A DNA stretch of 55,000 nt from Glandiceps talaboti (GCF_964340395.1 NC_135554.1:24013092-24068091); one strand, 5' to 3'. Shown: positions 13,501-23,089, numbered from the stretch's first letter. Notes: generated by a model not told the origin, from the sequence alone. Program-made: numbers and translations.

Positions 13501-14195
13501 CATCAACTGTTACCATGGCAACACCATCAGCTGTTACTATGGTGATCACATCAATTACATGTACACTTACCTGGATCAACAAATTTGACTTCCTTAGACT
13601 GTCCATAGATGTCTATTAAGGCCCACAATGGCTTATCGACATCAATTTTGTTAATATGTACCCCTTTGTATTCATTGTTAATGTAGAAATGGACAACTCC
13701 GTCAGCATCGAAGTAACAAGTCAGTCTGTTGCCTTTAGTGGCCACATTTTCACTCAAAGCTTTAGCCCAGAAGCCATCTTTGTTGGTCAAGTCTGGCACT
13801 GCATATCGTGGTAACTCTCCAATTTCATTGGGATCAACATTGGTGAAACCAAACCTGATAGCACCACTCCATCCAGAGGCGGTTTCTCCAAATTCCAGAG
13901 AGAATCTCTCCCCTACCGGTATAGGTACTGCACTGAATGTTAAGGCATTACAAAAACTATCTGTCCGAGTTGCTCGTTGTCGATCTGCTGAGAATTCCAC
14001 TAGGGAACCGCATTTCTCATGGAAGAACATTGTCAAAGGTTTTGTAAAGTTTTAGCTCAAGTTATATGGACATGGATTGTATTCCATCAGCTGTCTGCCT
14101 CGAAAACCAAACAATATCTGCTACACTTGCATGTCAATATGAACAACAAACACAGCTACATAAAATAGATGGGACTGTGACATCACCATTGTTGC
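1..14195 (-). CDS. NHR-Roc-COR (Roco family) GTPase, 3' partial
   Basis: Coding exons in transcript order are 14030-13571 (5' UTR from 14195), 10778-10616, 10225-9901, 8898-8674, 6620-6522, 2857-2672, 1897-1781 and 369-226. All have GT/AG borders and compatible phases, and they total 1719 nt (573 codons) without a stop. Residues 2-150 are a Neuralized homology repeat (FHEKCG, SFCNAL, GWSGAIRFGFT, FYINNEY, LWALIDIYG). A Roc GTPase follows: Walker A GQDRVGKTS (191-199), G2 STDGID (Thr ~216), G3 DFAGQ (379-383), and a G4-like THKN (471-474). The COR domain then begins (MPLKWLKFEQ in the last exon). NHR domains are protein-interaction modules and Roc-COR is a GTP-dependent switch/dimerisation unit. 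No leucine-rich repeats lie between NHR and Roc, and any kinase, death or WD40 tail would be beyond the left edge. The start ATG at 14030 is chosen because an in-frame stop lies 24 nt upstream with no AG between them. The partner and pathway are unknown. Confidence 0.9.
226..369 (-). CDS. Roco exon: start of COR domain
   Basis: This exon is 144 nt, phase 0-0. It contains REHYMGEQMPLKWLKFEQKV. The [IM]PL[KR]W..FE motif is characteristic of the start of COR domains. The following exons lie beyond the left edge. Confidence 0.88.
782..908. repeat. 65-bp tandem duplication
   Basis: Two nearly identical units start at 785 and 850 (ACTCATTACTAGATT..., ending GGCATTTTAGTCACTA). A related inverted copy of the end sequence is at about 7640-7710, so the unit belongs to a dispersed repeat. 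Intronic. Confidence 0.8.
1486..1572. repeat. dispersed repeat E, partial copy
   Basis: The sequence GGATTAATATTTAGGTGTGA with GGCAGAGCT and AAAGAGCTGACCC is shared with copies at 3893-4330 and 16330-16520. It probably represents one non-autonomous element family. Confidence 0.5.
1781..1897 (-). CDS. Roco exon: Roc C-terminal helix
   Basis: This exon is 117 nt, phase 0-0. It starts IDEKFRRIRENLKGKPY and ends with the acidic run NNIDDGEDDE. The position after G4 suits the end of Roc and the Roc-COR junction. Confidence 0.88.
2300..2560. repeat. dispersed repeat D, copy 1
   Basis: Contains TGCTGACTCCCATGATGCAA and CATGATTTTACATCACCTAC. Both blocks recur at 10905-11060, the first in reverse complement, pointing to an element with inverted parts. 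Confidence 0.6.
2672..2857 (-). CDS. Roco exon: G4 region
   Basis: This exon is 186 nt, phase 0-0. It contains FMDFWMSSIHAHT and PPIFIVGTHKNSV. The usual THxD of Roc G4 reads THKN here, so the guanine-specificity aspartate is replaced by asparagine. Confidence 0.9.
2950..3260. repeat. dispersed foldback repeat A, copy 1 (one arm)
   Basis: Starts near the shared core GACTCGTAGTGACAA, then CTTAGGTCACGAGTATT, GGCTGAATGAAGAAAAATAT, GCAGAACCAGTAATG and a TAGAACGACCAGAGTATA block. The same order is seen around 18500-18780 and, inverted, around 4960-5225. Only one arm is clear here. The minus ORF at 3139-3492 runs through it and is not counted as a gene. Confidence 0.7.
3893..4330. repeat. dispersed repeat E, longer copy
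   Basis: Shares TTTAGGTGTGAAAATTAGTC, CTGGCAGAGCTAAAG, CTAATAAGTATAATG and CTGAGATTAAAATCCTGG with the copy at 16330-16520. It includes a 22-bp direct duplication (ATTTGCATATGTAAAGACAC) at 4138-4182. Confidence 0.5.
4960..5330. repeat. dispersed foldback repeat A, copy 2 (both arms)
   Basis: The left arm is the reverse complement of the A sequence (CTCCGATATTTTTCTTCATT, AAATACTCGTAACCTAAG). The right arm follows after ~40 nt (CCTTAGGTCACTCATG, GGCTGAATGAAGAAAAATAT). The 94-codon plus ORF at 4943-5227 is repeat-derived. Confidence 0.75.
6057..6500. repeat. minisatellite with ~95-bp higher-order unit
   Basis: Subunits of about 31-32 bp around ACCAAATATGGTCAATAAGT form a three-subunit block that repeats at 6066, 6161 and 6256 (95 bp). 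It then degenerates until just before the Roco exon at 6522. Confidence 0.85.
6522..6620 (-). CDS. Roco exon: Roc core strand VYVIVFNLS
   Basis: This exon is 99 nt, phase 0-0, encoding VFLTSRAVYVIVFNLSHDLD and an acidic tail. It continues the YTTHQ-VFLT sequence typical of Roc domains between G3 and G4. Confidence 0.92.
7945..7986. repeat. (TCTAA)n microsatellite
   Basis: About eight perfect pentamers, followed by TTTCTTATATAGCGCATTCC. A pentamer array joined to such a block resembles a SINE or MITE tail, but I see no matching body upstream. Confidence 0.85.
8674..8898 (-). CDS. Roco exon: end of insert and G3 DFAGQ
   Basis: This exon is 225 nt, phase 0-0. An acidic and basic stretch leads into SIVLNIWDFAGQAVYYTTHQ, the Roc G3/switch II motif (DxxGQ). 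Confidence 0.92.
9901..10225 (-). CDS. Roco exon: switch I and charged insert
   Basis: This exon is 325 nt, phase 2 in and phase 0 out. It opens with YDSQEESTDGID; STDGID is the Roco-type G2/switch I motif. The rest is hydrophilic and Lys/Glu-rich (for example LLAKKRKAKEEKEKSSKG), probably helical or disordered. It is part of an insertion inside the GTPase fold. Confidence 0.88.
10286..10590. repeat. (TG)n/(TATG)n microsatellite in short intron
   Basis: Fills most of the 390-nt intron between the P-loop exon (10616) and switch I exon (10225). In the transcript it reads CA-rich. CA repeats are known binding sites of hnRNP L-type splicing regulators. The many Cys/Val- and His/Thr-rich ORFs here are artefacts. 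Confidence 0.95.
10616..10778 (-). CDS. Roco exon: linker and Roc P-loop (G1)
   Basis: This exon is 163 nt, phase 1 in and phase 2 out. It has a short linker and then RLMLVGQDRVGKTSLKKSL, a textbook Walker A for Roc domains. Only 4 nt separate codon Q207 from the donor. The next intron (390 nt) is mostly microsatellite. Confidence 0.92.
10905..11060. repeat. dispersed repeat D, copy 2
   Basis: CATGATTTTACATCACCTAC on plus and CTATTGCATCATGGGAGTCA (the reverse complement of the block at 2470) show the same two blocks as copy 1 in changed relative orientation. Confidence 0.6.
11531..11579. repeat. short hairpin
   Basis: GTCTGGATTCCAAGTGTGGT pairs with ACCACAGTTGGAATCCAGA across a 6-nt loop, with one mismatch. 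Confidence 0.75.
11648..11769. repeat. inverted repeat, 24-bp arms
   Basis: The left arm (11648-11671, TTTGATAAGAACAG..TGGCC) and right arm (11746-11769, GGCCATAAAAC..TATCAAA) are complementary with one mismatch, around a ~74-bp centre. MITE-like. Confidence 0.8.
12295..12652. mobile_element. foldback element with ~125-bp arms
   Basis: The left arm from 12295 (ATTAAAGTGGCCATATGAAT, CCTACTTGAAAAATCAATGT) is matched by the reverse complement of the right arm ending at 12652 (CACATTGATTTTTCAAGTAG, ATATGGTCACTTTAAT). The arms are diverged by several mismatches and small gaps. A smaller perfect palindrome (GTTTGTTATTG / CAATAACAAAC, 12470-12495) sits in the centre. No ORF is present, so it is a non-autonomous foldback or MITE. 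Confidence 0.8.
12701..12814. mobile_element. foldback element, ~47-bp arms
   Basis: TAGTCCTGTTTACTGACGGA...TTCTGACATTGTCC (12701-12747) pairs with GGACATTGTCAGAATCGAAT...AGCAGGACTA (12765-12814) around an 18-nt loop. It lies 48 bp from the larger foldback element. Confidence 0.75.
13571..14195 (-). CDS. Roco exon with 5' UTR and NHR domain
   Basis: The acceptor at 14196-14197 follows a long pyrimidine-rich tract. The coding part is 14030-13571 (153 codons plus 1 nt), followed by a GTAAGT donor. It encodes the whole NHR domain as one exon. Two short upstream ORFs lie in the UTR (14189-14121 and 14087-14052). The residues that define NHR folds (FCN, GWSGA, FYIN and a W-A-L-I-D-[IV]-YG strand) are all present, so the domain looks intact. 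Confidence 0.9.
14052..14087 (-). other. upstream ORF 2 in Roco 5' UTR
   Basis: An 11-codon ORF in frame with the NHR start. Its TAA is 24 nt before the main ATG and rules out an N-terminal extension through this exon. Confidence 0.4.
14121..14189 (-). other. upstream ORF 1 in Roco 5' UTR
   Basis: An ATG 6 nt into the UTR part of the NHR exon opens a 22-codon ORF ending in TAG. It is out of frame with the main ORF. If present in the mRNA it would lower initiation at the NHR start. No conservation evidence is available. Confidence 0.4.
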
Positions 14196-15500
14196 CTGAA
14201 AATAAATAAAACAAATACAATTATATAATAATGTATTCAACATCACAAAGACTTATTTAAGAGGGAGATGCGTAAAAACAAGATGACATATTTCCAAGTT
14301 ATTGTTTCCCGTTGGCGTTGACGGAACTGAAGAATATAAGAATATATTGAATGATTAAGGTTATACAATCTTCCTTCTTGAAGACATATATGCATTAGAT
14401 GCCACGGCTTGTAAGTCAAACTAGCACAAGTTTTATTTATTTCCACCACAGTGCAAATTCAAGGTTTTGTCTTTGCCAGTTCTTGTCTTAATATCTACTG
14501 TGAATGTCTCTCCTTCTATATATTACATATATTATATTATATATTCTATGTAAACGCTTGTCGCAGAAATATATGCTCTTGCTTGCAATAATGTCGAAAG
14601 GTAGACTTTGACCAATCATTTACCATAAATGGTAAATAATACAATAACAGAAACTGTTTATGTGTTATCAAGACTGATGTAGGAAAAGTGCAATATTGCT
14701 GGGACGTCATTGTTTGCAAAAACAAACCACCTGTGTGGTGAAGGATAGCCTACATAATTCGATTGAACAAAATACAAGACATGGCCATGAAATTAGAGCA
14801 AGTTTATACACTCTCATAAAATTCTGATATTTTCTATCAAAGAAGAGGAAAAAACAAGTAGGAGTACAAATAAGTTGTATTGATCACTTTACATTACACA
14901 ACTCTAGGAAATCAATCTGACTTACATAATGATTTTTTCTTTTTCAGGTTCTGTACATTTGCACTTAAAAGTGTTCAATAATAATGTACACTGTGTAATA
15001 CATTGAATTCCCACTTGAAGAGAGCATGTAAACAATTCTCCCTAGCCAAAGGGGAAAAATAGTTTTTGTCCACGGAAAAACGCAAAAAGTGATTGTTGTT
15101 GTTCAGTCTATTTTTGGTTTTGTCTGTGTAAGTGTATTTTTAATGTAAATATTGTATGTTTTTGTGCTTTACATTGTGTAAGAAGAGACTACATTTTGTA
15201 TGGATAATGGCTCAACATTTTATCGAGATTAAATTGTAAGTCAATACTAATAATAATAATAAAAGTGGCATGATATACTTTCTTCTTCATTCTCTTTCAG
15301 GGTCTTTACATGTACAATGTACTTACAGTGTTCAATAATGTACATTGTATGATATTACTTGTAAGAGAGCATGAAAACCTAGGCAAAGAGAATAAACTTT
15401 TTGTTTCTCATTGCTGAAAAAGTGACGTGGTATGTTGTTTTGTTAGCTCCATTGTACTGATCAATGGGATTATGCATACAAAATGTAGACAAATGATTAG

Positions 15501-15890
15501 CCCCCCCCCCCCCCCCCCCCCCCAATATATCTGGTTCTGGTCAGCGCGCGCGTGCCCTGAATACCCCCGCGTCGATCCTTTTTTTTCAATAATTTTTGCT
15601 TTCCCGTTCCTTATTTATTCCTGACATCAGGAGAACAAGCAGCAGAAATCTACCCTACATGCCAAGACTGCTTAAATACGAAGCCTAAACTGCTTCGAAG
15701 AAAAAGGAAGTTTTTCAAGAGATAAATATGATAGAACAGAGTATGTAAAGTGTCAAAAAAATGTGTATTTACTAATTTGCAAAAAAAAAAAAAAAAAAAA
15801 AAAAAAAATAGGAAAAAAAAAAAATTCGCATCATCGCACCACTTTAGAAAGTTTACCCTGACCAGAACCAGAATTTTTTTTTTTTGGCCT
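15501..15890. repeat. homopolymer-flanked 15-bp inverted repeat
   Basis: A run of 23 C (15501-15523) is followed by TCTGGTTCTGGTCAG (15530-15544). The exact reverse complement CTGACCAGAACCAGA is at 15858-15872, next to a T run. The interior has a 28-A run (15781-15808) and a second A run. It looks like a small terminal-inverted-repeat element with homopolymers at or near its ends. Confidence 0.6.
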
Positions 15891-16012
15891 TACAGTCCTG
15901 TAATAATGAAATAGATCATTTGTATACACTTTGATACAGTGTAGACATGACAAACACATGTACAATCACAATCCTACATGTATATACATGTACATATACA
16001 TGTATGTGCAAC

Positions 16013-16181
16013 AGTATGCCCTCTAAGCCAATTAGACGCGCCACTGACACACACAATTTCTAGTGACGCACCAAATTTTGGTGTTCCCCTATCTGTTACT
16101 TTGTGGTGACTCACAAGAAATGCCAGTTTTTATCATTTTGACTCACAATAACAAAATTTGACTATCATTAGAGGGCATACT
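16013..16181. mobile_element. MITE family B, copy 1 (complete)
   Basis: Perfect 14-bp terminal inverted repeats, AGTATGCCCTCTAA and TTAGAGGGCATACT, bound 169 bp with no ORF. The interior motif TGTGGTGACTCACAA is shared with the other copies. I could not define a target-site duplication. Confidence 0.85.
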
Positions 16182-16329
16182 GATGTGCGATAAAAATCAT
16201 TTTGCTGCCATGAGTATGCATTTCACAGGTTTTGGGAAAAAATATTGACAAAAAGCTCTGGCACATTTTCGGATGACGTACGTAGGGACGACAAACAAAA
16301 CACCGTTATTTTCTTGACCTTATAGTTAA

Positions 16330-16520
16330 TAAAGGTTTATCTTGAAAAAGGATTAAACATTGGTGTGAAAAACAGTTATCTGACAAAACTGTAGATAAAG
16401 TTGGCCCAGAACAAAAGTATAATCCGTATGTAATCCTCCTGACTCCACTGATAAGATATATTTAAACATTCTTGTGAGAACGTGGGATTGAAACCATGAC
16501 CTTTAAAGGGCTGTGGTTGA
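16330..16520. repeat. dispersed repeat E, copy 3
   Basis: AAAGGATTAAACATTGGTGT, TTATCTGACAAAACTG, TCCACTGATAAGATA and GGGATTGAAACCATGACC follow the same order as at 3893-4330. GGTTTCAATCCC on the minus strand resembles a polymerase III B box, but no convincing A box was found. Confidence 0.5.
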
Positions 16521-16808
16521 AAGATTCAGAAAAGAATATTGAGTGAATTTCAACATTACTATGAAATATTCTGGCCAACAAAACATCATGTGTACACCTG
16601 TACAGGATCAATATACTAGAAATTGCCCAAAGTGGTTCTACAGTGAAGACACTATGATACTGATAAAATCCACAATACATTGTATGTATACTATGGCGTT
16701 ACTTGGTTTCACTAATTGACTACATATACGTTCACTCATTTATATACCTCTGATCTGTGCATATACATGTACATGTATATGTGTGTCATCAACTGGTCAA
16801 AAGCACAG

Positions 16809-16966
16809 GTGTGCCCTCTAGGCCAATTTAGACATACCACTGATGCACACAATTTCTAGTGACAGCACCAAGATTTGGCATTCTCCAATTTCTTACTATG
16901 TGGTGACTCACAAAAAATTACCAGTTTTCATAATTTTTTTACTTACAACAACAAAATCTGGCTTTC
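16809..16966. mobile_element. MITE family B, copy 2 (right end lost)
   Basis: Starts GTGTGCCCTCTAGGCCAAT and keeps the interior TGTGGTGACTCACAA and ACAACAACAAAATCTGGCT. The right terminal repeat is missing after about 16966. Confidence 0.75.
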
Positions 16967-17149
16967 AGTACATTGACGTCATTGTATTTGATCCCTAGGG
17001 GATGATTTATCGTTATACCCAGCAAAATTGAAGTTAAAAACATTTGAACAGAAAATACACGATTTATTTCTGGTAAATATACATAATGACAACGCACAAT
17101 GTTATTGGTTCAGTAGTGCTTGCACTACGAATCAATACATTCACAATCA

Positions 17150-17370
17150 TTTTCGATTGCCTAATTTTTCTTAGATTGAGCTCGTACAGGTAGAAGTACA
17201 TTATTCTCATATTTTTCTCAATTCAGTTGGAAAATACTCATGCCATAAGGGTTTGTCACTTCTAATCTTTGTTCCCTTAGTGACAAGGTCACTTATGTCA
17301 CTTGTATTTTCAAGCTAAACGAAGGAAAATATCGGAAAATAATATCTAATTATAATGTATATACTGGAGA
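17150..17370. repeat. dispersed foldback repeat A, copy 3
   Basis: Diverged left arm (ATTTTTCTCAATTCAGTTGG, AAATACTCATGCC) and right arm (TTAGTGACAAGGTCACTTAT, AAGGAAAATATCGGAAAATA) around the same core. Confidence 0.6.
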
Positions 17371-18429
17371 GGAAAGTCTTTTTCACCGCTCACAGACAAA
17401 ATCATCACATTTGCATGAAAATGAAATCTTATCTACGTGTATTCTGGCAGTTTTGTCACTGGATACAACAAAAAATTTCCAAATTATCAATTGAAACTCA
17501 TAAATAAGTACATGTATGTCTTCAAATCCTTACGCAGGAGTATGATATTAATAATTTGTACCAAACTCCCTGCATTATTCATATTTTGTTGACTGTAGGA
17601 GGTTGAAAAATTATGTAATATCTACTTGTATCTGAGAAGACAGATAGGAAAATTTCAATCTGCAGGGATCTGTGTAATGATAAAATATTCTGGTTTATAA
17701 TATAATCTGTCACAAAATCCCGTCTACAGCACATTTCAAGTTACCTTTCACTGGATTTGTTTGATACAACTACATGTATGCAGAAAGCAAATAAGAAACT
17801 GCATATTCTCTATACACTGAGATAGAAAGATGGCAATTTCTTGCTATATTTTTGTCTATTACTGCAACTAGACACAGACACACTGTTGCCAATGTTTTAT
17901 CGTCTGCATGGTGGCACTTTAGTTAATTTCATTTATACAAAGTGTCTTGAGAAATTGTATTCATCTAATTTTGCTATCTTGATGCCTAGCATGTGCATTT
18001 TTTTTAAAAATTGATTTCTGTGTTGTTGCATCAAACAGCGGATAACTTGAAATGGCTGTAAAATCATGTTGGTATACAAACGACATTTGTTAAATGACAC
18101 AAAATATAGTTGTGTAAATTGTTTAATACAAAAGTAACATTTTGTAAAAGTTAGGGAATATAAAAATTTTGTTATTCGAAATCACTTCTAAAGCATGTGG
18201 GCATACAAATAACGTTTATCAACAATACTGAATATTGTTATATATGAATTGTCTACATTTTGTAAAAGTTAGACCGATTTGTGATTCTAAATCATTTCTC
18301 ACATTTCTAAAACAATACAAAATATCGTTACGTAAATCATCTGCAAAAATAACGTTTCATAAAAGTTAGCAAATGCAATTTGTTAATTTTCCAAATTACT
18401 GCTGAAACATGTGGGCATACAATTAGATG

Positions 18430-18790
18430 TTATTCCACAATATTTTTCTTTGTTCAGCCAAGGAAAACACGAGTGACCTAAGAGGTCTTTGTCACTACTC
18501 GTCTGGCGACTCGTAGTGACAACCCTTAGGTCAGGAGTATTTTCTAGCTGAATGAAGAAAAATATTGGAGAAAATTAACATAATCTTACCAGTGCTGGTA
18601 ATATCAAAGAAAAATCAGGGAAAGTAGTGGTAATTTTGAATATTTGGACTCATATTTCAAACACAGCAGAACCAGTAATGTGGACACATTGTTGAGACAT
18701 AGATGGAGTTGTTGTGACGTAGAACAACCAGAGTATATGTTTCATATTTTTTGTTCTAAATGACTAGTACATGGTATAAATGATATCATA
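18430..18790. repeat. dispersed foldback repeat A, copy 4
   Basis: The best-preserved core: GTCACTACTCGTC and GACTCGTAGTGACAA back to back. Arms read outward (CAGCCAAGGAAAACACGAGT on the left, GCTGAATGAAGAAAAATATT on the right). The right side continues through GCAGAACCAGTAATG to the AGAACAACCAGAGTATAT block seen in copy 1. Confidence 0.75.
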
Positions 18791-20397
18791 ACAGATGCAA
18801 ACTATCATTATAGGAATCATCTCCATTTTGTAAAAATCCTTGGATAAACTTCCAGTTATGTATTACTTCTAAATTATGTTGTGGGCATACAAATAAAATT
18901 TGTCGATTGACACAAAACATCGTGATATGAATTGTCTACAGTTTGTAAAATTTAGCAAATATAATTTGTAAGCAGTCATGTCGTGATGACATTCTTAGAG
19001 TTTGTGTAAAGTCTATTAAAGATTTACTTTTTCAATCTGCCTATGTCTAGTCATGAATCTCTAAAGATATATCATCAGATTATCATAATACTGTAGGCTA
19101 CAAACTGAGCAGCTAAGACTAAGAGTTGTGATTGCTTACATATTTTTCATTGGGGAAAGTCTCAGATCCAGTGGCCAGCAAAATAAAAAATAATGCAAAG
19201 TGGACACCGCTTTAGACTCTTCAGCTCGAAAAAACAGACACCATACTAGTAAATTAGACCTAAAGGCTAGAAAACGCACCCCAAAGGGCAGCACATATGT
19301 GTATACTAAGTCAAATAATGGGAGTAGCCAACCCCCCCCCTCCCCTGTGATTGTGTTTACACATTTTTGATAAGCAAATGAAATAACAAAATTTTTTGAC
19401 ATGAAATTTCTCATAAAATCTGTTTTATTTATTTTCTCTATTTAATGATGTAAAAACTCCTGTTTATCCACATTTTTTTTATGTCATTAAAGTGTGTCAG
19501 CAACTGAGCAATATTAAATATGAAACAACCCCACATGATGCATGAATCATGCTTTCACGAGTGTAGAGTGAAAGTGCAGCAGAAAACACTGCAAGCACTC
19601 ATGCAGATACTCTAGTACCCACAGTGGCACTCATGCTGCATGGAGTTATTATATTAGGTTTAGCCAAAACAGCAAATTTCAATTAAACATGTACATAGAT
19701 GTACTGTGCTATCACAATGATTTTGTATGTAAGGAATGAGTGTGCCTTCATTTGCATATCATTTGCATACATGTATGTACTAATGTTTTTGGTACTGCAC
19801 TACAGTGAAAATACCACCAGTATGTGTGTGCACGAGTGCATAACAAGTAATAATTTGAAAGGTCCACAGTTCAACTGATATCTACCATATAAATTTACCA
19901 GGGTTCACCACAACATTATGGTCCAAAGTATTACCAGGGCTCCCGAAATTTAGCGAACCAAGTACAACTCCTGGCAGAATTTATCTACATGTATCTTATT
20001 CTCCAAGTAACCTTCAAGTCCGAGGTCCCATTTTTGTTTAAAGTACATGTAATTGTAAATATACAATTACTCACACATAAACCTGAAATCGATTTAACAC
20101 CATTTCAAACTTAATCAGGTTTGAAACTGGTTTCTCCCCCATGGGAAAACTACATTAGTAATGGATTTGAAGTGATTCACTTTTGCTGATTTACTTTGAA
20201 TTAGTTTGAACCCCTTGAGGTAGTTTTGAACCGATTCAACTGTATCAATTCAAACAGACTTTAGTGCATGTGGGGACAGCAGAACAGACTTGTATTTGAT
20301 TTCAAACTTTTGTGATTACCATTGAATATGGTAATTATGTTTACATTGCACAGCACCACTCTTCTCCTCATAGTACTATCATATGATGACAATAGTC

Positions 20398-20746
20398 CTG
20401 ATTACCCAGACTCTCACTACTGGGGGCTCTTCTACAAGACCATCCAGACAAGAGTCTGGGGGAATGACATTCCAATTACCTGTATATATCTCTGGGAGCA
20501 GTGCATGCTGGGGGAATACTTCACGTCCAACATTGCAGGCTGAACGATTTAGGTACCTTCACTTCATTTCTCAAACGACTGATACACCTTATTTACAATG
20601 CACAGGCCACATAAGCCAATTTTTTTATGTATTGGAAGAAAAGTACTGTGTGACTTTGGGCGCAGGGTTGTTGGAATGTAGTTTACCGAGACTCTTGTTT
20701 GGGGTAGTCTCATAGAAGAGCCCCAGTGGTGAGAGTCTGGGTAACC
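20398..20746. mobile_element. foldback/MITE element with ~68-bp terminal inverted repeats
   Basis: The left end GATTACCCAGACTCTCACTA...CAAGAGTCTGG matches the reverse complement of the right end (...AGTGGTGAGAGTCTGGGTAA) over about 68 bp with a few mismatches. The centre (~210 bp) has no recognisable ORF. Both strands give short ORFs with the same peptide YPDSH[YH]WG, a by-product of the inverted repeat. Confidence 0.8.
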
Positions 20747-22189
20747 ATGACTACTGGTGACACTACTGATGTAACCTATGAAACAGTCAACTGTAAAACA
20801 AGCCAATAAGAATTTGTGCCTGGTTTTAGGCCGATCTTCATTCAAGTAAAATACTTTCATCAAAATGTTAGGCTTGTGGGGAGACAATAGTTAAAATCCC
20901 TACACGACTTGACTCTAGGCTAGATTATTTCAACACGAAACAAAAGTAAAATCAATAAAGTCAAAGACAGTGTTTAATTATCAATGCAAAATTGTAAATC
21001 AAGATCACAAAATACATTAGAGGCTGTACATTGTCATCACATCGGAGCTTGATTTTCTTTCGGTAAAATAGGTCAACATCTAAGCAACAGAAAAGTTTCA
21101 TTTAATTCTGTGTAATCTGTCATTCATAATTTCTGTTGATCTACTTTGTACAAACAACGTCACAACTACATGTAATGAAATATTGATCCAATGTTAGAAA
21201 TACCAATGTCTCACTGCATGAAAATCAAACATCACGTGAATGACATGTCAATTTCTTGTGTGAATTTACAAAAGTAGATCAATGGGGAGGGGGGGGGGAG
21301 GTAACATAGATCAATTTGGGAGGAGGCTGGGGACCATAATGTCAAACGACTGACATCAGATAAACAACTATTAACATGATTATTTTTGCCCCCCCCCCCC
21401 CCATTCCCCCTCCAAACTACATAGCCCAAAATTGATGTTTTTGCCGACTCAAGTAATTAGTTGCAATATTTCATGTTCAAAATTACGTTTAATTACGTTT
21501 GATAAAACACAATAATTATCAATAGTTTTGGCAAGGAATTTCATAACAGAGGAAGGAAACCTGGTAAAACTTGAATTGAATATATTTCCATACACTGAAA
21601 TCCTGGTCAAATATGGCAGTACACTTTGCCTGTTTAGTACATGTACCTTGAATAACAACACTGGCTATTTTTATTACATGTATACCTCCTAAATATTTAG
21701 TGCACTACAGATATAAATTCTTTAAACTTTTGCTGTTCTTTTGTTCAAGAAAAGTCCAAACTATTGTCAGTTAAAATCAATAAAAAAATCTGGGGTCACC
21801 ATATAGATATTTCAAACAGAAGTCAAAATAATATCAAAATTCAAGTTAGTAATTTTGAATCCAATATGGCCGCCGAATGCTGTGTTCACTCTCGATATGG
21901 GTATTAAAAGATTCCTTGAAAACAAGACAGTGAACCACAAATTTCTTTCCTTACTTCAAAGGACCAGGAACTGGCTTTCATATGGCACAGTTTGGAAAGA
22001 ATTTGGAGAGAAATGAAGAACTTTGTTTTTTAAGGATATTTGTTCCCAGGTCATGGGGTGCATTCTAAGTTTAAAAGATGGGTTCCATTGTTGTTGTCCA
22101 CTACTAATATGGTTGTTATTTCATAGCTTGACAGTACGCTAGATTTCATTGTCCATCGTCCTTCCTAGTCTACTTCATGTCATTCTTTA

Positions 22190-22372
22190 TTATTCAGAGG
22201 TTCTTTCTTCATACAGTTTTCCAACTACTTGCACAATTTCATCAATCTTGTCAGTCAGACTCTTATGAGTAAACAAGCCTTTTATAATTTCATTGTGTGT
22301 TATTTTATTCATTTGAACTACTAGTATTTCATTATTGAGGAAACAGACCAGTGGTGTTCTAGACATCACCAT
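22190..22372 (-). other. 60-codon ORF with good Kozak context, unrecognised
   Basis: Starts in ACCATGG, ends in TAA followed within a few bases by AATAAAG. The second half (HNEIIKGLFTHKSLTDKIDE..) reads like an amphipathic helical protein. It is single-exon, near no other gene and of no family I know. It may be a retrocopy fragment or a chance ORF. Confidence 0.2.
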
Positions 22373-22927
22373 GGTAAATGCATGAAGGAATTAACCATTT
22401 CTTTTTCATCTCAGCAAGGGTGTATCATGCCACCTGATTCCATTACAGCAGCACACTGGGTATCTCAACTCGACAATATTTGCTATCTTGTCGGACAATG
22501 TCGTTCTGATCAAGTTTGCTGAAAGTAAATTACCCAGAGTAACATTTTTTGTGACTGGTAGTGCGTCCTAAAATAACTTGAATAATTTAAAATAACTTCA
22601 AAATACCAATCAGTGTCTTTTTCCCCCCTTTTTTGGTATAAACTCAAAATATGTTGTCCTTGCTGACTTTATGCTACATTTTATTGTTCTGAGAAATATG
22701 TACATGTCACACATTAAGTATAATTTTTTTTGTTCATAATGAATAACCTTTGCATGTAAATAGTCACACAATCCACCAGGTCATGAGAATGTCACGAAAA
22801 TGTCAGACTAATACTCTACGTCCACTTGATAAAGGTCAAACTACATACAAAAGAAAATGTCCCAACCAGACAAACAATAAGGGCAACCACGACATGTCTG
22901 TCCTAACAATGTGTACATGTTAAACAC

Positions 22928-23089
22928 TAGTCACGTCACTCGGTCATGTCAAAGTCACACCACTCGATCACTTCACTTGGTCACTTCACTCGGTCACCTC
23001 ACACAGTCACGTCACTCAGTCACTTTACTCAGTCACTTCACTCGGCCGCGTCACTTAGTCACGTCACTTAGTCACATCACTCAGTTTTT
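22928..23089. repeat. 13-bp minisatellite
   Basis: About twelve imperfect units of the type GTCACTTCACTCG in tandem. Confidence 0.85.

Noticed and set aside
13729-14055. 108-codon plus-strand ORF
   Set aside because: Antisense shadow of the NHR exon.
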